DNA of 64,000 nucleotides. Origin: Vitellaria paradoxa (taxonomy: Eukaryota > Streptophyta > Magnoliopsida > Ericales > Sapotaceae). Shown here in pieces: positions 1 through 13,300 of the stretch. Made by a program: the position numbers and the translations under genes. The stretch covers positions 16,345,228 to 16,409,227 of the forward strand of contig CM034241.1 of NCBI GenBank assembly GCA_019916065.1, in the 5' to 3' direction. The notes below the pieces were generated by a model. That model was not told the origin of the DNA, did not search any database, and worked only from the letters and a program-made list of their open reading frames with translations. Positions within the stretch are counted from its first letter, which is position 1. Every line of letters starts with the position of its first letter.

Positions 1-1
1 A

Positions 2-393
2 TTCTTAATTATGCCCCTTACACAACTCTGTGTATACTTTTTTTCAGAGACACCATCCCATCGAGGCAGCTACGATGAAATCTTGAAAGGAAGTTCCCAG
101 TAAACGATGTGCAACACAACCTCCCTTGACTTGGCACCATCCTAAATGGGCATTGTGCTTGCTCCATCCAGTTCCTAATAGTAATACTCATTTCTTCCAA
201 TAGTAGTCTCAGCGGTGATTGAAACTCGGAACTGTAGCCTTCACCCACGCCATCAGAACCAGGTTCCACTGTCTGCTCTTAATTATGCCCCTTATACAAC
301 GCACCATATAAAATTTTCAGAATCAACATCACATCAAGCCAGCTACGATGAAATCTTGAAAGCAAGTTCCTAGTAAATGACGTGCAACACACA
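2..393. repeat. Direct repeat pair, about 117 bp each, in the GPP intron 5
   Basis: Positions 2-119 and 276-393 are similar copies, both running from a block around TTAATTATGCCCCTTA to CTACGATGAAATCTTGAAAG and GTGCAACAC, offset by about 274 bp. This looks like an old tandem duplication in intronic sequence. The remaining bases to about 780 show no gene; 480-505 is a purine-rich AAAGGAAAG tract. Confidence 0.6.
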
Positions 394-783
394 AAGATGG
401 ATATACATAAGGCTCGTAACAGTTATGAAGAAGCGTTAAAAATATAAATTATCACCCTCAAAAATTTTAAAACTAATAAAAGAAAGGAAAGAAAGAAAGG
501 AGCGCAGGCAACCAGCAGAGGCACTGCTTTGCTCATTTTACACGTGGGGCAGCAGTGCAACACAAGTCAAAATGCAATAGATTCTCAAACAAGAATTTAT
601 CCATGCCATAATCAGGAAAATAGAAACTAATTTAATGCCAAAGTCAGAAGTATAACATTGTAGACTGCAATGGAACAACAAAAAGTACTTAACTGATTTT
701 TCCTGTCAAATAATTATTCTGATTTTGCTTAAATATTAAGTCATATAAATATCACCTGACTTCTAATATCTAATGAAATTATA

Positions 784-890
784 TTTTTAAGGCAGCCAAC
801 TCAAAACTAATCGACTATGAGTAGAGAGGACATATTGGGATCTTATACTGGTTTAGGGGTGTTGATTTTACCAACGTGGGATAAATCCCA
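784..890 (-). repeat. Solo LTR-like fragment related to the TRIM at 9190-9527
   Basis: It shares the order CCAACTC ... TTATACTGGTTT ... TTGATTTTA ... GGGATAAATCCCAA with the LTRs at 9190-9297 and 9410-9527. No second LTR or clean target duplication is seen, so it is probably a solo or truncated copy. Confidence 0.5.
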
Positions 891-900
891 ATATATATGA

Positions 901-1225
901 TGTTGAAATAACTTGATATACATTGTTGGGCCCATTTCTTAACAATTTAAGTTTTTGGGAGAATTAGTGACTTAACGTGATATCAGAGCTCTGATTCTAG
1001 AAGGTCCTCCATTCAAATTTTGTTATTCCCCATTTATTACTGTGCACTTTGTTTGCTTGTATTGGTGCACCTTGTTTGATTTGATTTCCTTGTCTCTACT
1101 CCACGTGCAAATTAAGGTTGCAGGTAAGGGAGAGTATTGAAATAACTTGATATATATTACTTGATATATATTGTTGGGCCTATTTCCTAATAACTTAAAC
1201 TTTTGGGATAATTGGTGACTTAACG
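901..1225 (+). mobile_element. TRIM (terminal-repeat retrotransposon in miniature)
   Basis: A 325-bp non-coding element with LTRs at 901-977 and 1135-1225, both containing TTGAAATAACTTGATATA and ending GTGACTTAACG. A primer-binding site TGATATCAGAGCT (tRNA-iMet type) starts right after the left LTR at 978, and a polypurine tract GGTAAGGGAGAG ends at 1134. Target duplication TATGA flanks it (896-900, 1226-1230). The right LTR is 14 bp longer because ACTTGATATATATT is duplicated. It lies in GPP intron 5. Confidence 0.82.
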
Positions 1226-1275
1226 TATGAAATATACCCAAAAAAAAAAAATGGTTCTTAAATGCAGTCACTTAC

Positions 1276-1355
1276 ATCCCAGCACTCTTAGCTGCACAAA
1301 CTCCTGAAGGTGCATCTTCAAAAACAAGAATATTTTGTGGATCTATTGGGCTACC
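1276..1355 (-). CDS. GPP-type phosphatase exon 5 (HAD motif IV)
   Basis: 80 nt encoding [18 protein letters not shown]... up to a split Met codon (AT|G). The acceptor AAGCAG precedes 1355 and the donor GTAAGTG starts at 1275. It carries the acidic metal-binding motif IV. The next exon is not in the window. Confidence 0.88.
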
Positions 1356-4300
1356 CTGCTTAGCCAAAACAATAATAACCCAGTTACGCACATTTCCAAA
1401 TATCTTGTAGAAAGGAAACTATGAAATAGAGTTGCAGATAATAATAACAAATCCCAGTAGAACAATCAACCTGAAAATTTAGAAAAGTATTCATTAGTGA
1501 TACCTCAAATCTTTTGGCTGCTGCCAGGAATATATCTGGTGATGGTTTGCCTTTTTTAACTTCTGGATCATCACCAAGAACAACATGATGCATCAATGAA
1601 AAAAGTTCGCCATGTTTTTGTGTTTTCAATTCAAAGTGTGGCCTGTGAGAACTGGAAGATGTATCTTCAGATTAGTAATGAAAATGACATTCTCAGCATT
1701 TCATAGTTCAACCAACTTTGCAGGTCTATGTCTTTCAAATCTCACTAGAAGAAACAACAAAAACAAAAAGGGAAATCAAAATAATAGCTAATACCCCGAT
1801 GCCAAGCACATTGGTATTCCATTTCCATGGAGGTGTCTGATCAAACGGCTAGCCCCTAAGAGAGGAAAACAAAATAACAATAAGCAATAAACAACAACAA
1901 TTGTAATAATAAAAATAAATTCAAAAAAAAAAATTTGCATGCAATTGATTTCTGGTAACAAGAAAGACGAGACTAATAAAATAAATAGCAACGATTAGTC
2001 CGACAATTCCAAACTATTCACATACTAGATATCTATGAAGAACGGATACGGATACGGGAGCGGGAACGGGTACGGATACGGATACGGGATACGGCAATTT
2101 TAAAAAAATGAGGATACGGGTACGGCAAAGATACGGCAAAAAAATAAAATAAAATATATTTTTTTATTTAAAATCATTTTGAAGATAGCATGTATGTACT
2201 ACTAAATATTTTATAAATAACAATTATATAGTTTGAAAAATACCATTCAATCCATAAATTAACATCATTCATACTCAAAACTACCAACATAATTCATACA
2301 CAAAACACAAATATAACAAAAAGTATCAAATACAATTTCATACATCCCAAAATAAAAATAGTTTTTTCATTTCCTAAATTTTAATTAGATCAAACTTTAA
2401 TCATATCAATCTATTTTAGTTAATTATAGTTTGGCCCCTACTAAAATTTTATCATATCAATTGTACCCCCAAAAAGGTTTAAAATATTACATTTTGGACC
2501 CCCGCCGTATCCTGGCCGTATCCTTCCCGTATCCTGGCCGTATCCTTCCCGTATCCTATGCAAAATTTAAAATAAAAAATTAGGATACGCCACGTGGCAT
2601 ATCTGATACGTATCCGACTGTATCTTCGCCGTATCCGTATCCCCGAAGTATCCGATACGAGTGCGGCACCTAATTCGAAGTATCTGTGCTTCATAGCTAG
2701 ATATGTACTTGAATGAAGAATCTCTCTAACATACACTTCTTCGTGACTAGAACTAACTAAATCTATAGGTTGAACTATATACTGAAATAGTTGAACTAGT
2801 GCAGTTGTGTACCATATATTGGACTGCAGTACTCCCTTGGAATAGAAGATTACTTGAACTACTGTCATTAAGCTTTCAAAGACCTAATTAAGGTAAATCG
2901 GTGGGGTACTAGGAATTAAATATGCTCTCGGTGCACTTCAGGTTTCCCTTGCTAACGTGCACCAATTCTGTAATCTAGAGTGTTAGGTATCATGAGATTA
3001 GGCAGCAAACTCTCCTTTGATAGGAATCTTAGACGATCTTTTCATTCAGAAGGAGTTACGATCGATATTGAATCAAAATCTAATGGAGATGGAGGTATAA
3101 AGCTGGTTGAAAGAGGCAGGGGTTACGTTAAGATCCTAATCCTATATGAAGAGGAACTCCAATGGCTGCAAACGATGTGCTGGAAGGAGAGAAGGAAGGC
3201 TGGTGACTTTCTGCAATTGGGATGCATTAGAGGAGGCCACAGAACACTGATTTGCTCCAAGATAAGGGTCGGCAATGCTAGAAAGATGGAGCTCCGTCTG
3301 TTTGCTCCGTATGGGAAAAGACAGATGTGCATTCCAGAGATCATTGCTGGACAAGGCTGGACTTTCTTTGCAGATCTGCTATCCAATTTTGTTCCAAGAA
3401 GATCAGATGCTCAGAAAATCATGCACCCCTCCTATTGGAGGAACCCCCCTTTGAAGATGGAGAAAGAAGTTCCACAGAAGGACAGGCGTTGGAGGAAATC
3501 AGGAAAAATTCAACCTCAAAAATCTTACCTGCAAGCTACAAGCATTCCTAAATGGAAGCTCTCTAATTTAAGATGTTCTAATATGGAAGGAAAGGAGAAA
3601 TATGTGGTAGTCAACTATGAGGATGCTGTGGAGAGTAGCTTCCAAATGTCCAGATATTTAATTGGTAGATTTGGTGGCTCAAAGTTTGGCAAAGCAGATC
3701 CTGCAGCAGTTTAGAAATGGGCTGACAGAAGATGGAAAGTCCCTGGTGGAGTGGAAATTAAAGAAATGGATCATGCTACATTTCTGTTTATTTTGCCCTC
3801 CCGCGAATTAGCTGAGGAGAAAATTGGTAAGCATGATCCAAATGGGGTGCCACTACTCTTGGATAGATGGCATAGCTAGAGTTGCTGCAATAGAAGAGGT
3901 TGGAATCAAAGTTCCACTTGGATCCGTGTGTTAGGAGTGCTTGCATTTCTTTGGGACAAAGAAATCTTTGAAAGCATTGGAGACTTTTGTGGAGGTTATT
4001 TAGAAACAGCCGAAAAAACTTTAATGCAATCACACTTGAAATGGATTAAATTGAGAATTAAAGGGAATGGAAGAAATGATCCTGCTTCGGTTTTGATCAA
4101 AGTGGGGAACTTTTTGTATGACTGTCCAATCTGGGCAGAACGCAGGCCTTGGGTAGACTGGATCTCCAACCTAGGGTCTTCAAGTGGAGTTCTCCGGCCA
4201 TCGGAGAGGAGGAAGGGGGTGGCGCGTGGAGTAGTCTCATCCTCAAGGGAGGTGCCTGCATCTAGAAGCCAAAGAGGCAGTGCATTTAATGGTATTGGGA

Positions 4301-7300
4301 TTCATAAGAGAAGCAGTAATTATGACCAGAAAAATAGAAGAGTTCGATGGATTAAGGTTGGTGTTAAGAATGCTGCAGATCTGAAAGGCCAATTTTCAAA
4401 TCCCATTAATGAAATACCTTCATTTAATAGATTTGAAATTATTGACCCTTCAAATGACCCATCGACTGTGGAGAACGAGAAGGACCATGACATAAATGCA
4501 GCAATCGACAATGGAACCTCAATTTTAGAGCTGGACAAGGAGGCCACTAAGAAACTCCCTGTTTCCAAAGGGGGAGCAATCAAACTAAACCACTCAGTTA
4601 ATTCACATAGCAAACTCTCAGGCACTGAGATGCCTTCCTGGGATGACCAGTCCTTGGGTGACTCCAAGTGCGAAGATAAGAAGCATTTTGATTCTGAAGA
4701 TGACTTTGGCATTGACTCTCAATCTAGGTGCAGCTTAGGATTTAAATCTGACTCTTTTTGTGAGCATTTCCCTGCTCTCATTGACAATCATAATAATGAG
4801 CCAAATGCAACAATTGATTGTTTACCTCTGGCCTCCTACGGCCCTGAGGAATGGAATTTGTCTAGTGAAACCTAGTTGCTTGGGGAGTGTGGTTCTGACC
4901 AAGCAAAGATTTCTAAATGGGTAATTAACCGAATGAAGTCTTTTAAGAAAATCCTGGGAATTTCAAGTGAGGGTTTTGAAGATAGGATTTTAGAGCTTCT
5001 TAAGTCTATTGAAGAAAAAAGAAGCCTGCGCTTGAGTAAAGAAGGAAAGACTCCTGCAGGGAGCTCTAGAAAGGGTTCAAGAGAGCTGAAAAACCTGCAT
5101 TGTACTATTTCATACGACAAAAAGGGGCTGAACCAGATTTCTGGAGGGAGTAATGCTAGAGTATCTCTTCCTATTTGTTTTTAAATGAAGCCAAAAATCC
5201 TTAGTTGGAATGTGAGAGACTGTTGTAGCCTGCAGAAAAGAATGTTAATAAAGAACTCTCTCAGGAAGTGGAGCCCTGATGTGGTCTATTTACAGGAAAC
5301 TAAGTTAAATAAGATTGATGAACAGGTAATCAGATCTTTATGGGGTGACGTTTGGTTTAAATGGAAAGCTGTTGATGCAGCGGGTGCCTCCGATATTATT
5401 TTGCTAATGTGGGACAATAGAAAGCTCAATATGGTTGACTCAGAAGTTGGGTCTTACTAAGTTTCCTGCCTATTGAACCATGCTAACGAGGAAGTCAGCT
5501 GGTCTTTCACTGGAGTCTACAGCCCAGTGGATAACGACCTGAAATATGACTTTCTAGAGGAAATTGGAGCTGCTGTTTTCTGCTGGCAGTCTCCTTGGTG
5601 TCTGGGGGGTGATTTTAACATGGTTAAGTGCATTGAAGAAAAATGGAACTGCCATAGAAGAACTAAACAGATGCAACTCTTCACTGATTTCATAAATGAC
5701 TTAGAAGGTATTGACTTGCCATTGAATGGAAGCAATTTCACCTGGGGTAACAGCCGTAGCAAGTCCAGAATTGATAGGTTCTTAGTATCTTGTGATTGGG
5801 ATGATCTTTTTCCTGAGGTTCTTCAAAAAGCTAAGCCTCGTTTGCTGTCAGACCATGTCCCTTTGCCGCTGGATGGGGGAGGTTTAAGAGGAGGGCCCAA
5901 ACCTTTTAAATTTGAAAATATGTGGCTGCAAACAGATGGTTTCACTGAGATGATTGATCTTTGGTGGCAGGGATACAACTTTACTGGTAGTGCCATCTTT
6001 GTGCTGTCACAGAAACTCAAAAGTCTCAAGAAAGATTTGAAAAAATGGAACCTGGAAGTTTTTGGTAAAATTGAAAACCAGAAGCAGCAGCTTGAAAAGG
6101 ACATTCAGAAGCTGGACTTGTTGGACGACCATAGAAGACTTTCAGATCAGGAGAAGACCAGCAGAACTGAGAAGATTCAGGAGCTGAACAAACTGATCAA
6201 ACTGGAAGAGATCAATTGGAGACAAAAATCCAGAATTAAGTGGCTGAAAGAGGGGGACAGAAACACAAAATTTTTCCACAATAGCTTCAGCAAACAAAAG
6301 GAAAAATTGGATTGATCGCCTGAGAGTTAATGGCACAATCACTGATGATCCGGAGCTTATCAAGCATGGAATTCTGACTTTCTATGAGCAGCTTGTCTGG
6401 GAGCAGGAAGACTGGAGACCAACTGTCGATGGGTTGAACTTCTCCCAAATCTGTATTGACGAAGCTGCTGGGCTAGAGCAACCTTACTCTGAAAATGAAA
6501 TCTATAAAGCACTTATGGAGCTTAGTGGGGATAAAGCTCTCAGTCCAGATGGATGGACTTTAGCTCTCTTCCAAAAGTGCTGGCACACATTCAAGAAGGA
6601 CTTATTGCAGGTTTTTGAAGAATTCTACCACAGCTGCAAGTTTGTTAGAAATTTGAACTCCACCTTTATAGCATTAATCCCAAAAAAGAAAGGTGCAATT
6701 GATGTTAAAGACTTCAGGCCCATAAGTTTGGTTGGAGCTACTTACAAATTAGTAGCTAAGGTTCTGGCGTCCAGGCTGAGGAATGTATTGGATCCTATCA
6801 TCTCTATTACCCAAAATGCTTTTGTAGGTGGTAGACAAATTTTAGACGCTGTTCTTGTTGCTAATGAAATCATAGGCTCAAAGGCAAAAAGAAAGGAGGC
6901 TGGAATTGTTTGTAAACTGGACTTAGAGAAAGCATTCGATCATGTAAACTAGAATTGCTTGATTTATTTAATGAAGAGAATGGGCTTTGGAATGAGGAGG
7001 TGTCAGCGGATTCAATTGTGAATCTCCACAGCTAGATTCTCTATTCTAATCAATGGTTCTCCAGTAGGTTTCTTTGCTTCGTCAAGAGGCCTAAGACAAG
7101 GTGACCCTCTCTCCCCCTTTTTATTCATAATTATCATGGAAGTTCTTAGTAGAATGCTCCAAAATGTTGAAGGGGCTGGTCTGATTGAAGGCTTCTCGGT
7201 TAGCCATAGAGCCAGTGAATCAACTAGCATTTCTCACCTCTTATTTGCAGACGACTCTATCATTTTCTGTGGTGCTGATAAGCTACAACTGGGCCATTTG

Positions 7301-10300
7301 CGTTGTATTCTTTTGTTGTATTCTTTTGGGCTTTGAGGCTGTCACTGGTTTGAGAATTAATCTAAAAAAGTCAGAGGTGATCTCTGTTGGAGACTCAAAT
7401 TCTTTGCATGAATTGGCAGCTATTCTGGGATGCAGGATAGGTTCTTTCCCAACTACTTACTTAGGCTTGCCTTTGGGAGCTCCATCAAACTCTAAAGTGG
7501 TTTGGGAATCTGTCCTGGAAAGATGTAGGAACAAATTAGCTATATGGAAGATGAAGTATCTCTCTGCTGGGGCTAGAGTTACTCTGATCAAGAGTGTGCT
7601 TTCCAGCCTTCCAGCTTACCTTCTCTCCCTTTTCAAAGCCCCCACCTCAGTGCTCAATCAGCTCGAGAGATTGCAAAGAGACTTTCTATGGGGAAAATGT
7701 GATGGGGCCTTCAAACACAGCCTGGTTAACTGGAAATCTGTGTGTTCATCTATTGAATCTGGCGGCACTGGCATCAAAAATCTTCAGCTACAGAATGAAG
7801 CTCTCCTCGGCAAATGGCTTTGGAGATTATCTCAGGACAAAAACAGCCTTTGAAGGAAGGTTATTTCAATTAAGTTTGGGGAAGAATTGGGAGGCTGGAG
7901 CTCAGTCCACTCCTCTAACTCTGTTGGTGCAAGCATTTGGAAAGGTATTAGGAAGAATTGGTCAAATTTTGCTCACTGCATTTCCTGGAAGTTGGGCAGA
8001 GGTGATAGAATTCTATTTTGGAAACATGATTGGCTAAATGTTGGCTATCTTGCTGGCCTCTTTCCAGGGATATTTGACTTAGCAGTAAATAAGGATGCAT
8101 TTGTTAAGGACTACTGCTCTGGAATGGGCAGTAATTGCTCCTGGTCCGTGCTGCTCCGCAAAAATTTAAATGATTGGGAATTGAGTGATTATTTGTCACT
8201 CATGGAGCTTCTTAGCAGTGTTCAACTAGAGGACTCAGAGGACTCTATAGTTTGGAATGTGCCGAAGGAAAGATCTTTCACTATTAGATCTTTTTATCTA
8301 TCCCTTAAAGGCGATACTAAAGATGTTTTTCCTTGGGCCAACTTTTGGAAAAATGCTGTCCCTCCTAGGGTGCTTTTCTTCTCATGGTGCGCAGCTAAAG
8401 GGAAAATCTTAATTTTGGATAACCTGAAGCATAGAAGTTATTACATAGTTAACCGATGCACTCTGTGCCTTAAACAAGAGGAATCTATAGCACACCTCCT
8501 TCTTCACTGTCCATGGTCAGCGGAGTTGTGGAGTTTGATTCTCGTATGCTTCGGGGTTCATTCTTGCCCCCCCTGGAATGTGTGCGACTTTCTCTTGGCT
8601 TGGTGGGGTCAGCCCTTTGGAAAGCACAAAAAATCCATCTGGAACATGGTGCCGTTCTATAAGTTTTGGTTGATTTGGAAGGAGAAAATCAAAAGAATTT
8701 TTGAAGATGAAAGCAGGCCTATAATGAAAATTAAAAGCCATCTTCTCTCGTCTTTACGGTTGGGTGAAGGAAGGAAGGGAGGTCGACTTATCTTCTTTTT
8801 TGACCTTCCTCGATCAAGTTGGCTGAACCCCGTTGATATTTTAGTTTCCCCTTTGATCGGCTGGTCTGTATCTGTTTTTTTTATTGTAGTCCTGGCTTGG
8901 GTTAGAATCTCTTTGATTCTCATGTACAGCTTTTCTCTTTAAATAAAAACTTACTTATCTTTTTCAAAAAAAAAAAAAGTTTTCAAAGACCTCAATTGTT
9001 GATTGTTGCTATTTATAGGGGATGGCAACCCACAAAAGGTCCCAACTCCAATGCACGTTATAAGGAGATGAGGCTTATTCTGTTCTCTCACTGGCCTGAT
9101 GATGGTAGTTGTCCTCCAAACAAGTAGTGATACATCACCTTCTTTTGGATGGCCAAGTGTGTAGAGATTGAATTGGTCGATATGGTTAGTATTACGGCAT
9201 CCAACTCAAAAGCAATTGTTAAGGGGTAGAGAGATTCATTAAAATTTTATACTAGTTTGGAAAGCTTGATTTTATCAATGTGGAATAAACCCCAACACGC
9301 CCCCTCGTATGTGAAGAGATAGAGAGTGCCCTAGTACGAGAAGTATCCAACCAAAAGAGACTGAGAAGTGAAAGGGGAGAGTCTCCTCCCAGACCTAGCT
9401 CTGATAATATATTAAAGCGTCAAGAGCGTCCAACTCAACACCAATTGGTAATGAGTGAAGAGGCCCGTTACAATATTATACCAGTTTGAAAAGCTTGATT
9501 TTATTGACGTGGGATAAATACCCAACAATTAGTCTTTCACATGAAATGTTGCCCTGCAGTTGACATAGTAGAGATTCTTTTTGTTTTAAATTGACAAGGA
9601 TTCGAGTCCTTCAAGGAAGAACATGAGAAGCCACCCTTAAGATCTCTAGTTCCAGCCATGAATTCACAAATCCCTAGTGTTCCCGCAGTAAGATGGAGAA
9701 CCACCATACCCTACAGGTGCTAATGAGTGGAGAACTACCCCTTGAGGCCTCCTTGGGTCTTTCTCCTAGCCTAAGGTGAAGGAGAAATCTTTTGGAGGCT
9801 AACAATGGACAACTTGTGAATGCACTCAATACAAGGTCACTTGGTGAGTCACTTAATTGAAATACCTTAGTGGAGACAACTCAGTAGAAGACCTCCTGGT
9901 GAGTCACTTAATGGAAATGCCTTAGTGCACAGAGTCCACAAGGAGAGAGAGGGAGAGAGAGAGCTAAGTGAAAAGTTCCCTTGGGTGTAGAATATCAGCT
10001 TCAATTTCCCTCCAGAAGAGAACCCAAAGGTCTCACAAGGCAGTGAAAATCATCCTCTAATAAAACGATCTTTTTGTTCCTAGAAGATCTACTCAATTTT
10101 TCTAAATCAATTGCAAAAAATAAGATCCGACCTTGTATACCACCTCAGCAAAAGATTTCACTTTTCCCCCAGGAAGAAATTGGGAAAACACCTTTTCTCT
10201 TTAATTATTGAAAGGAAGAACATATTTTCTCTCTAATAATTGTTCAATTTAAACTTTGGTTTTGTTTTGGTGATCGCTAAAAACCTATTACCATAAATTC

Positions 10301-13300
10301 ATGAGTAGAAAATTACTTGCAATACTTTCATTTTGATTTTCAATATTACGACATGTATTAAGTCAATTGGAAAGAAACTTGTTAACCATAAAATTTCTAA
10401 AATGTTTATTCTATTGATTTTGATGATAATAAACAATTGTTTAGAAAAAGAATTTTCATGAACTGATATGCTTCATGTTAAAGAAACCGCCTAATACTTC
10501 AAAGTTCCATATGTTACTCTTTCTAATAGATTTGGTGTAAAAACCTCGATTAACAAATTGTTTGATACTTTTTGTGAATATAATTTGGTTGAAAATATTT
10601 ATTGAAGATTTACTTACGATACATCTGAGCCTTTATATTTTTTCCATACTCTTTGTACTTTAAAGTCAATAATTTTTTAGTTATGGAATTGTTTTGGAGG
10701 TCTGATGAAGTGCTTTTGAGGTTGGATAAGGATTCTCACTTGCAGTTTTCAACATTTTGCCTGATGGGTAGTGGGTACGACCCCACCCAATCAAAAAGGA
10801 TGATTCTATACTCCACAGTTACCCCTACAAATTCAATATATGTAGAACTGGGGATAAAGAATTTTTACTTAAAGCTGAAAGATTAGGAAACAAAGAATCC
10901 ATCCAAACACTCACTATTGGTCCATCAAAAATACTTCAAGTAACCGTAGAGGGACATCATGGATAACCCGTTCAGTTTTCCTTCTTTTCTTTATAGGTTT
11001 TTGTTAATGCATGTCAATGTATATTCATGTACCAATATATCTTGTATTTATGTATTTAAAGGATATGCTTCTAGGTTTCTCGTACAGTATTTATTATATG
11101 TGTATAAATATTAAGTAGTGACAACCCATTTGAGGATGTCAAGCCTGTCAATGAATCTTCTCTAGTTCACATGGTATCAGAGAAGATCCTGCTCTCTATC
11201 TAAAAAAACAAAAATAAAAATAAAAAAATTTAGAAACTAGGCTGTTGCACAGAACAACCCATCCAACTCCGGTTAGCGTTGATCAAGGTTTATATACCTG
11301 AGGAGTCGCCTACCACCGACGAATCCACTGCCAAAGTCTCTTCGACGAAAAACCATCCACATGCGCCACTAGTCGCCAACGCCTGAAGCCCAGTCACAGC
11401 AATCTCACTTGCGCATGAGGGAGCGTGGATCATCGGTTTGACTTGGTTCTTTTTCCGGTGCCGTCGTCATCCTCCGACATGCACAATCTTGGTATTAGTT
11501 TGCTATTTTGGACTTGCTTGTCAATCCAGTAGAATCCTATGCACTATTCACTTCTTCTTCTCTCAACTGAGTATCGTTTGGCTAGTTCTAATACCCCTCT
11601 CAGCCCAGCCCAGTACCGTTTGTTTGGTTCCAATGGCATCTACAAATCCATCTGTTGAACAAAATATCTTTAGTAGCCCTGTCTCTATGCCTCAACAGTT
11701 AACAACCAACCTTAATAGTTAACAACAAGAATATTGAATGTCACAAATTATATCCAGTAGTCTAAGGCTGTCAAGTTTGCTTTAATACACTAAACCAAAC
11801 CAAACCAAGCCTTTTCCCACCAGGTGGGGTCGGCTATATGGATTTGACGACGCCAATCAAATCTGTTTAGGACCATGTCTTCCGTTAGATCCAGGTAGGC
11901 AAGGTGATGTTTAATAGTTTCTTTTCAACTTCTCTTGGGTCTTTCTCTTCCTCTCCGACTCCTGGCAATCTCCATGTTTTCACACCTTCTAACAGGTGCC
12001 TCCGTTGGACGGCTTCTAACATGGCCGAACCATCTTAATCGATTCTCTCTCATTTTATCTTCAATTGGTGATATTTCTACTTCGTTCCTAATCTCCTCGT
12101 TCCTGATCCTATCTCTCCTTGTAATCCTGCACATCCATCTTAGCATTCTCATCTCCGCAATTGCCATCTTCTGAACATGATTATACTTTACTGCCCAACA
12201 CTCTGATCCATATAGCAACGCTAGTCTTACCGCCACCTTATAATACTTTCCTTTCACCTTGAGGGAGACTTTTCGATCGCACAAAACCCCGAAGCACTCC
12301 TCTATTTGGTCCACCCGACATAAATCCTGTAACTTACATCAGTATCAATCCCTCCATCTTGTTGCACCATAGATCCAAGGTACCTAAAGTTTTCTTTCTC
12401 TACAATCTTTTGTGTGCCTAAACTTATTTCTATGCTACCAGTTACTCTACTTTGACTAAACTTGCATTCCATATATTCCGTTTTGCATCGACTTGGCCTA
12501 AACCCTTTTTTCTCTAACGTTTCCTGACACAATTCTAGCTTAACATTTACTCCTTCTCTCGTCTCATCTACTAAAACGATATTATCTGCAAATAGCATAC
12601 ACCACGGCACCTCATCCTGAATATGTCTTGTAATCTCATCCATAACTAGAGCAAACAAGTACGGGCTTAACGCTGAGCCTTGGTATAGACCAATCATGAT
12701 GGGAAACTCTTTAGTCTCTCCACAAGTCATCCGTATAGATGTCATGACTCTATCATACATGTCCTTTATCGCCTCAATATATGCGACACACGCTCCTTTC
12801 TTTTTTAATACTCTCCATAGAATCTCCCTAAGAACTCGGTCATAAGCTTTCTCTAAATCAATGAATACCATATGTAAATCTTTTTGACCTTCTCTATACT
12901 GTTCCATTAACCTCCTCAGGAGAAAGATAGCCTCCATGGTTGATCTCCCAGGCATGAAACCAAATTGATTCTCTGAAATGTTTGGTGTCCTTCTTAGTCT
13001 TCTCTCATTAACTCTCTCCCATAATTTCATCGTATAGCTAATCAATTTAATCCTGCAGTAGTTCACACAGTTTTGAATATCTCCTTTGTTCTTGTATATG
13101 AGTATAAGAATACTTTTCCTCCATGCATCAGGCATCTTCTTGCTCTTTAGCACTACATTAAAAAGTTTTGTCAACCAACTTATGCCATACTCTCCTAGGC
13201 ACCTCCAAACCTCAATAGGGATACCATCTAACCCAACCGCTTTCCCATTCTTCATCTTTTTCAATACTTCTTCCCTACTGATTCTCCTATAAAACATATG

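Larger units (their letters stand above)
2886..8978 (+). mobile_element. L1-clade LINE (non-LTR retrotransposon), full length but inactivated
   Basis: About 6.1 kb with ORF1, ORF2, an AATAAA signal at 8942-8947 and an A-tract at 8966-8978. A target duplication TTTCAAAGACCT flanks it (2874-2885 and 8981-8992), and the match extends imperfectly to AATT. It is inserted antisense to the host GPP-type gene, in intron 2. Stops and frameshifts in both reading frames make it non-autonomous now. Confidence 0.9.

Noticed and set aside
2479..2868. Open frame of 129 codons, minus strand, with repeated RIRIR/RYGQD motifs
   Set aside because: It is a translation of the GATACGG/GTATCC repeats of the hAT-like MITE and its flank, not a protein.
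10653..10886. 77-codon open frame in intron 2
   Set aside because: No motif, no splice or element context, and its composition is like the surrounding intron.
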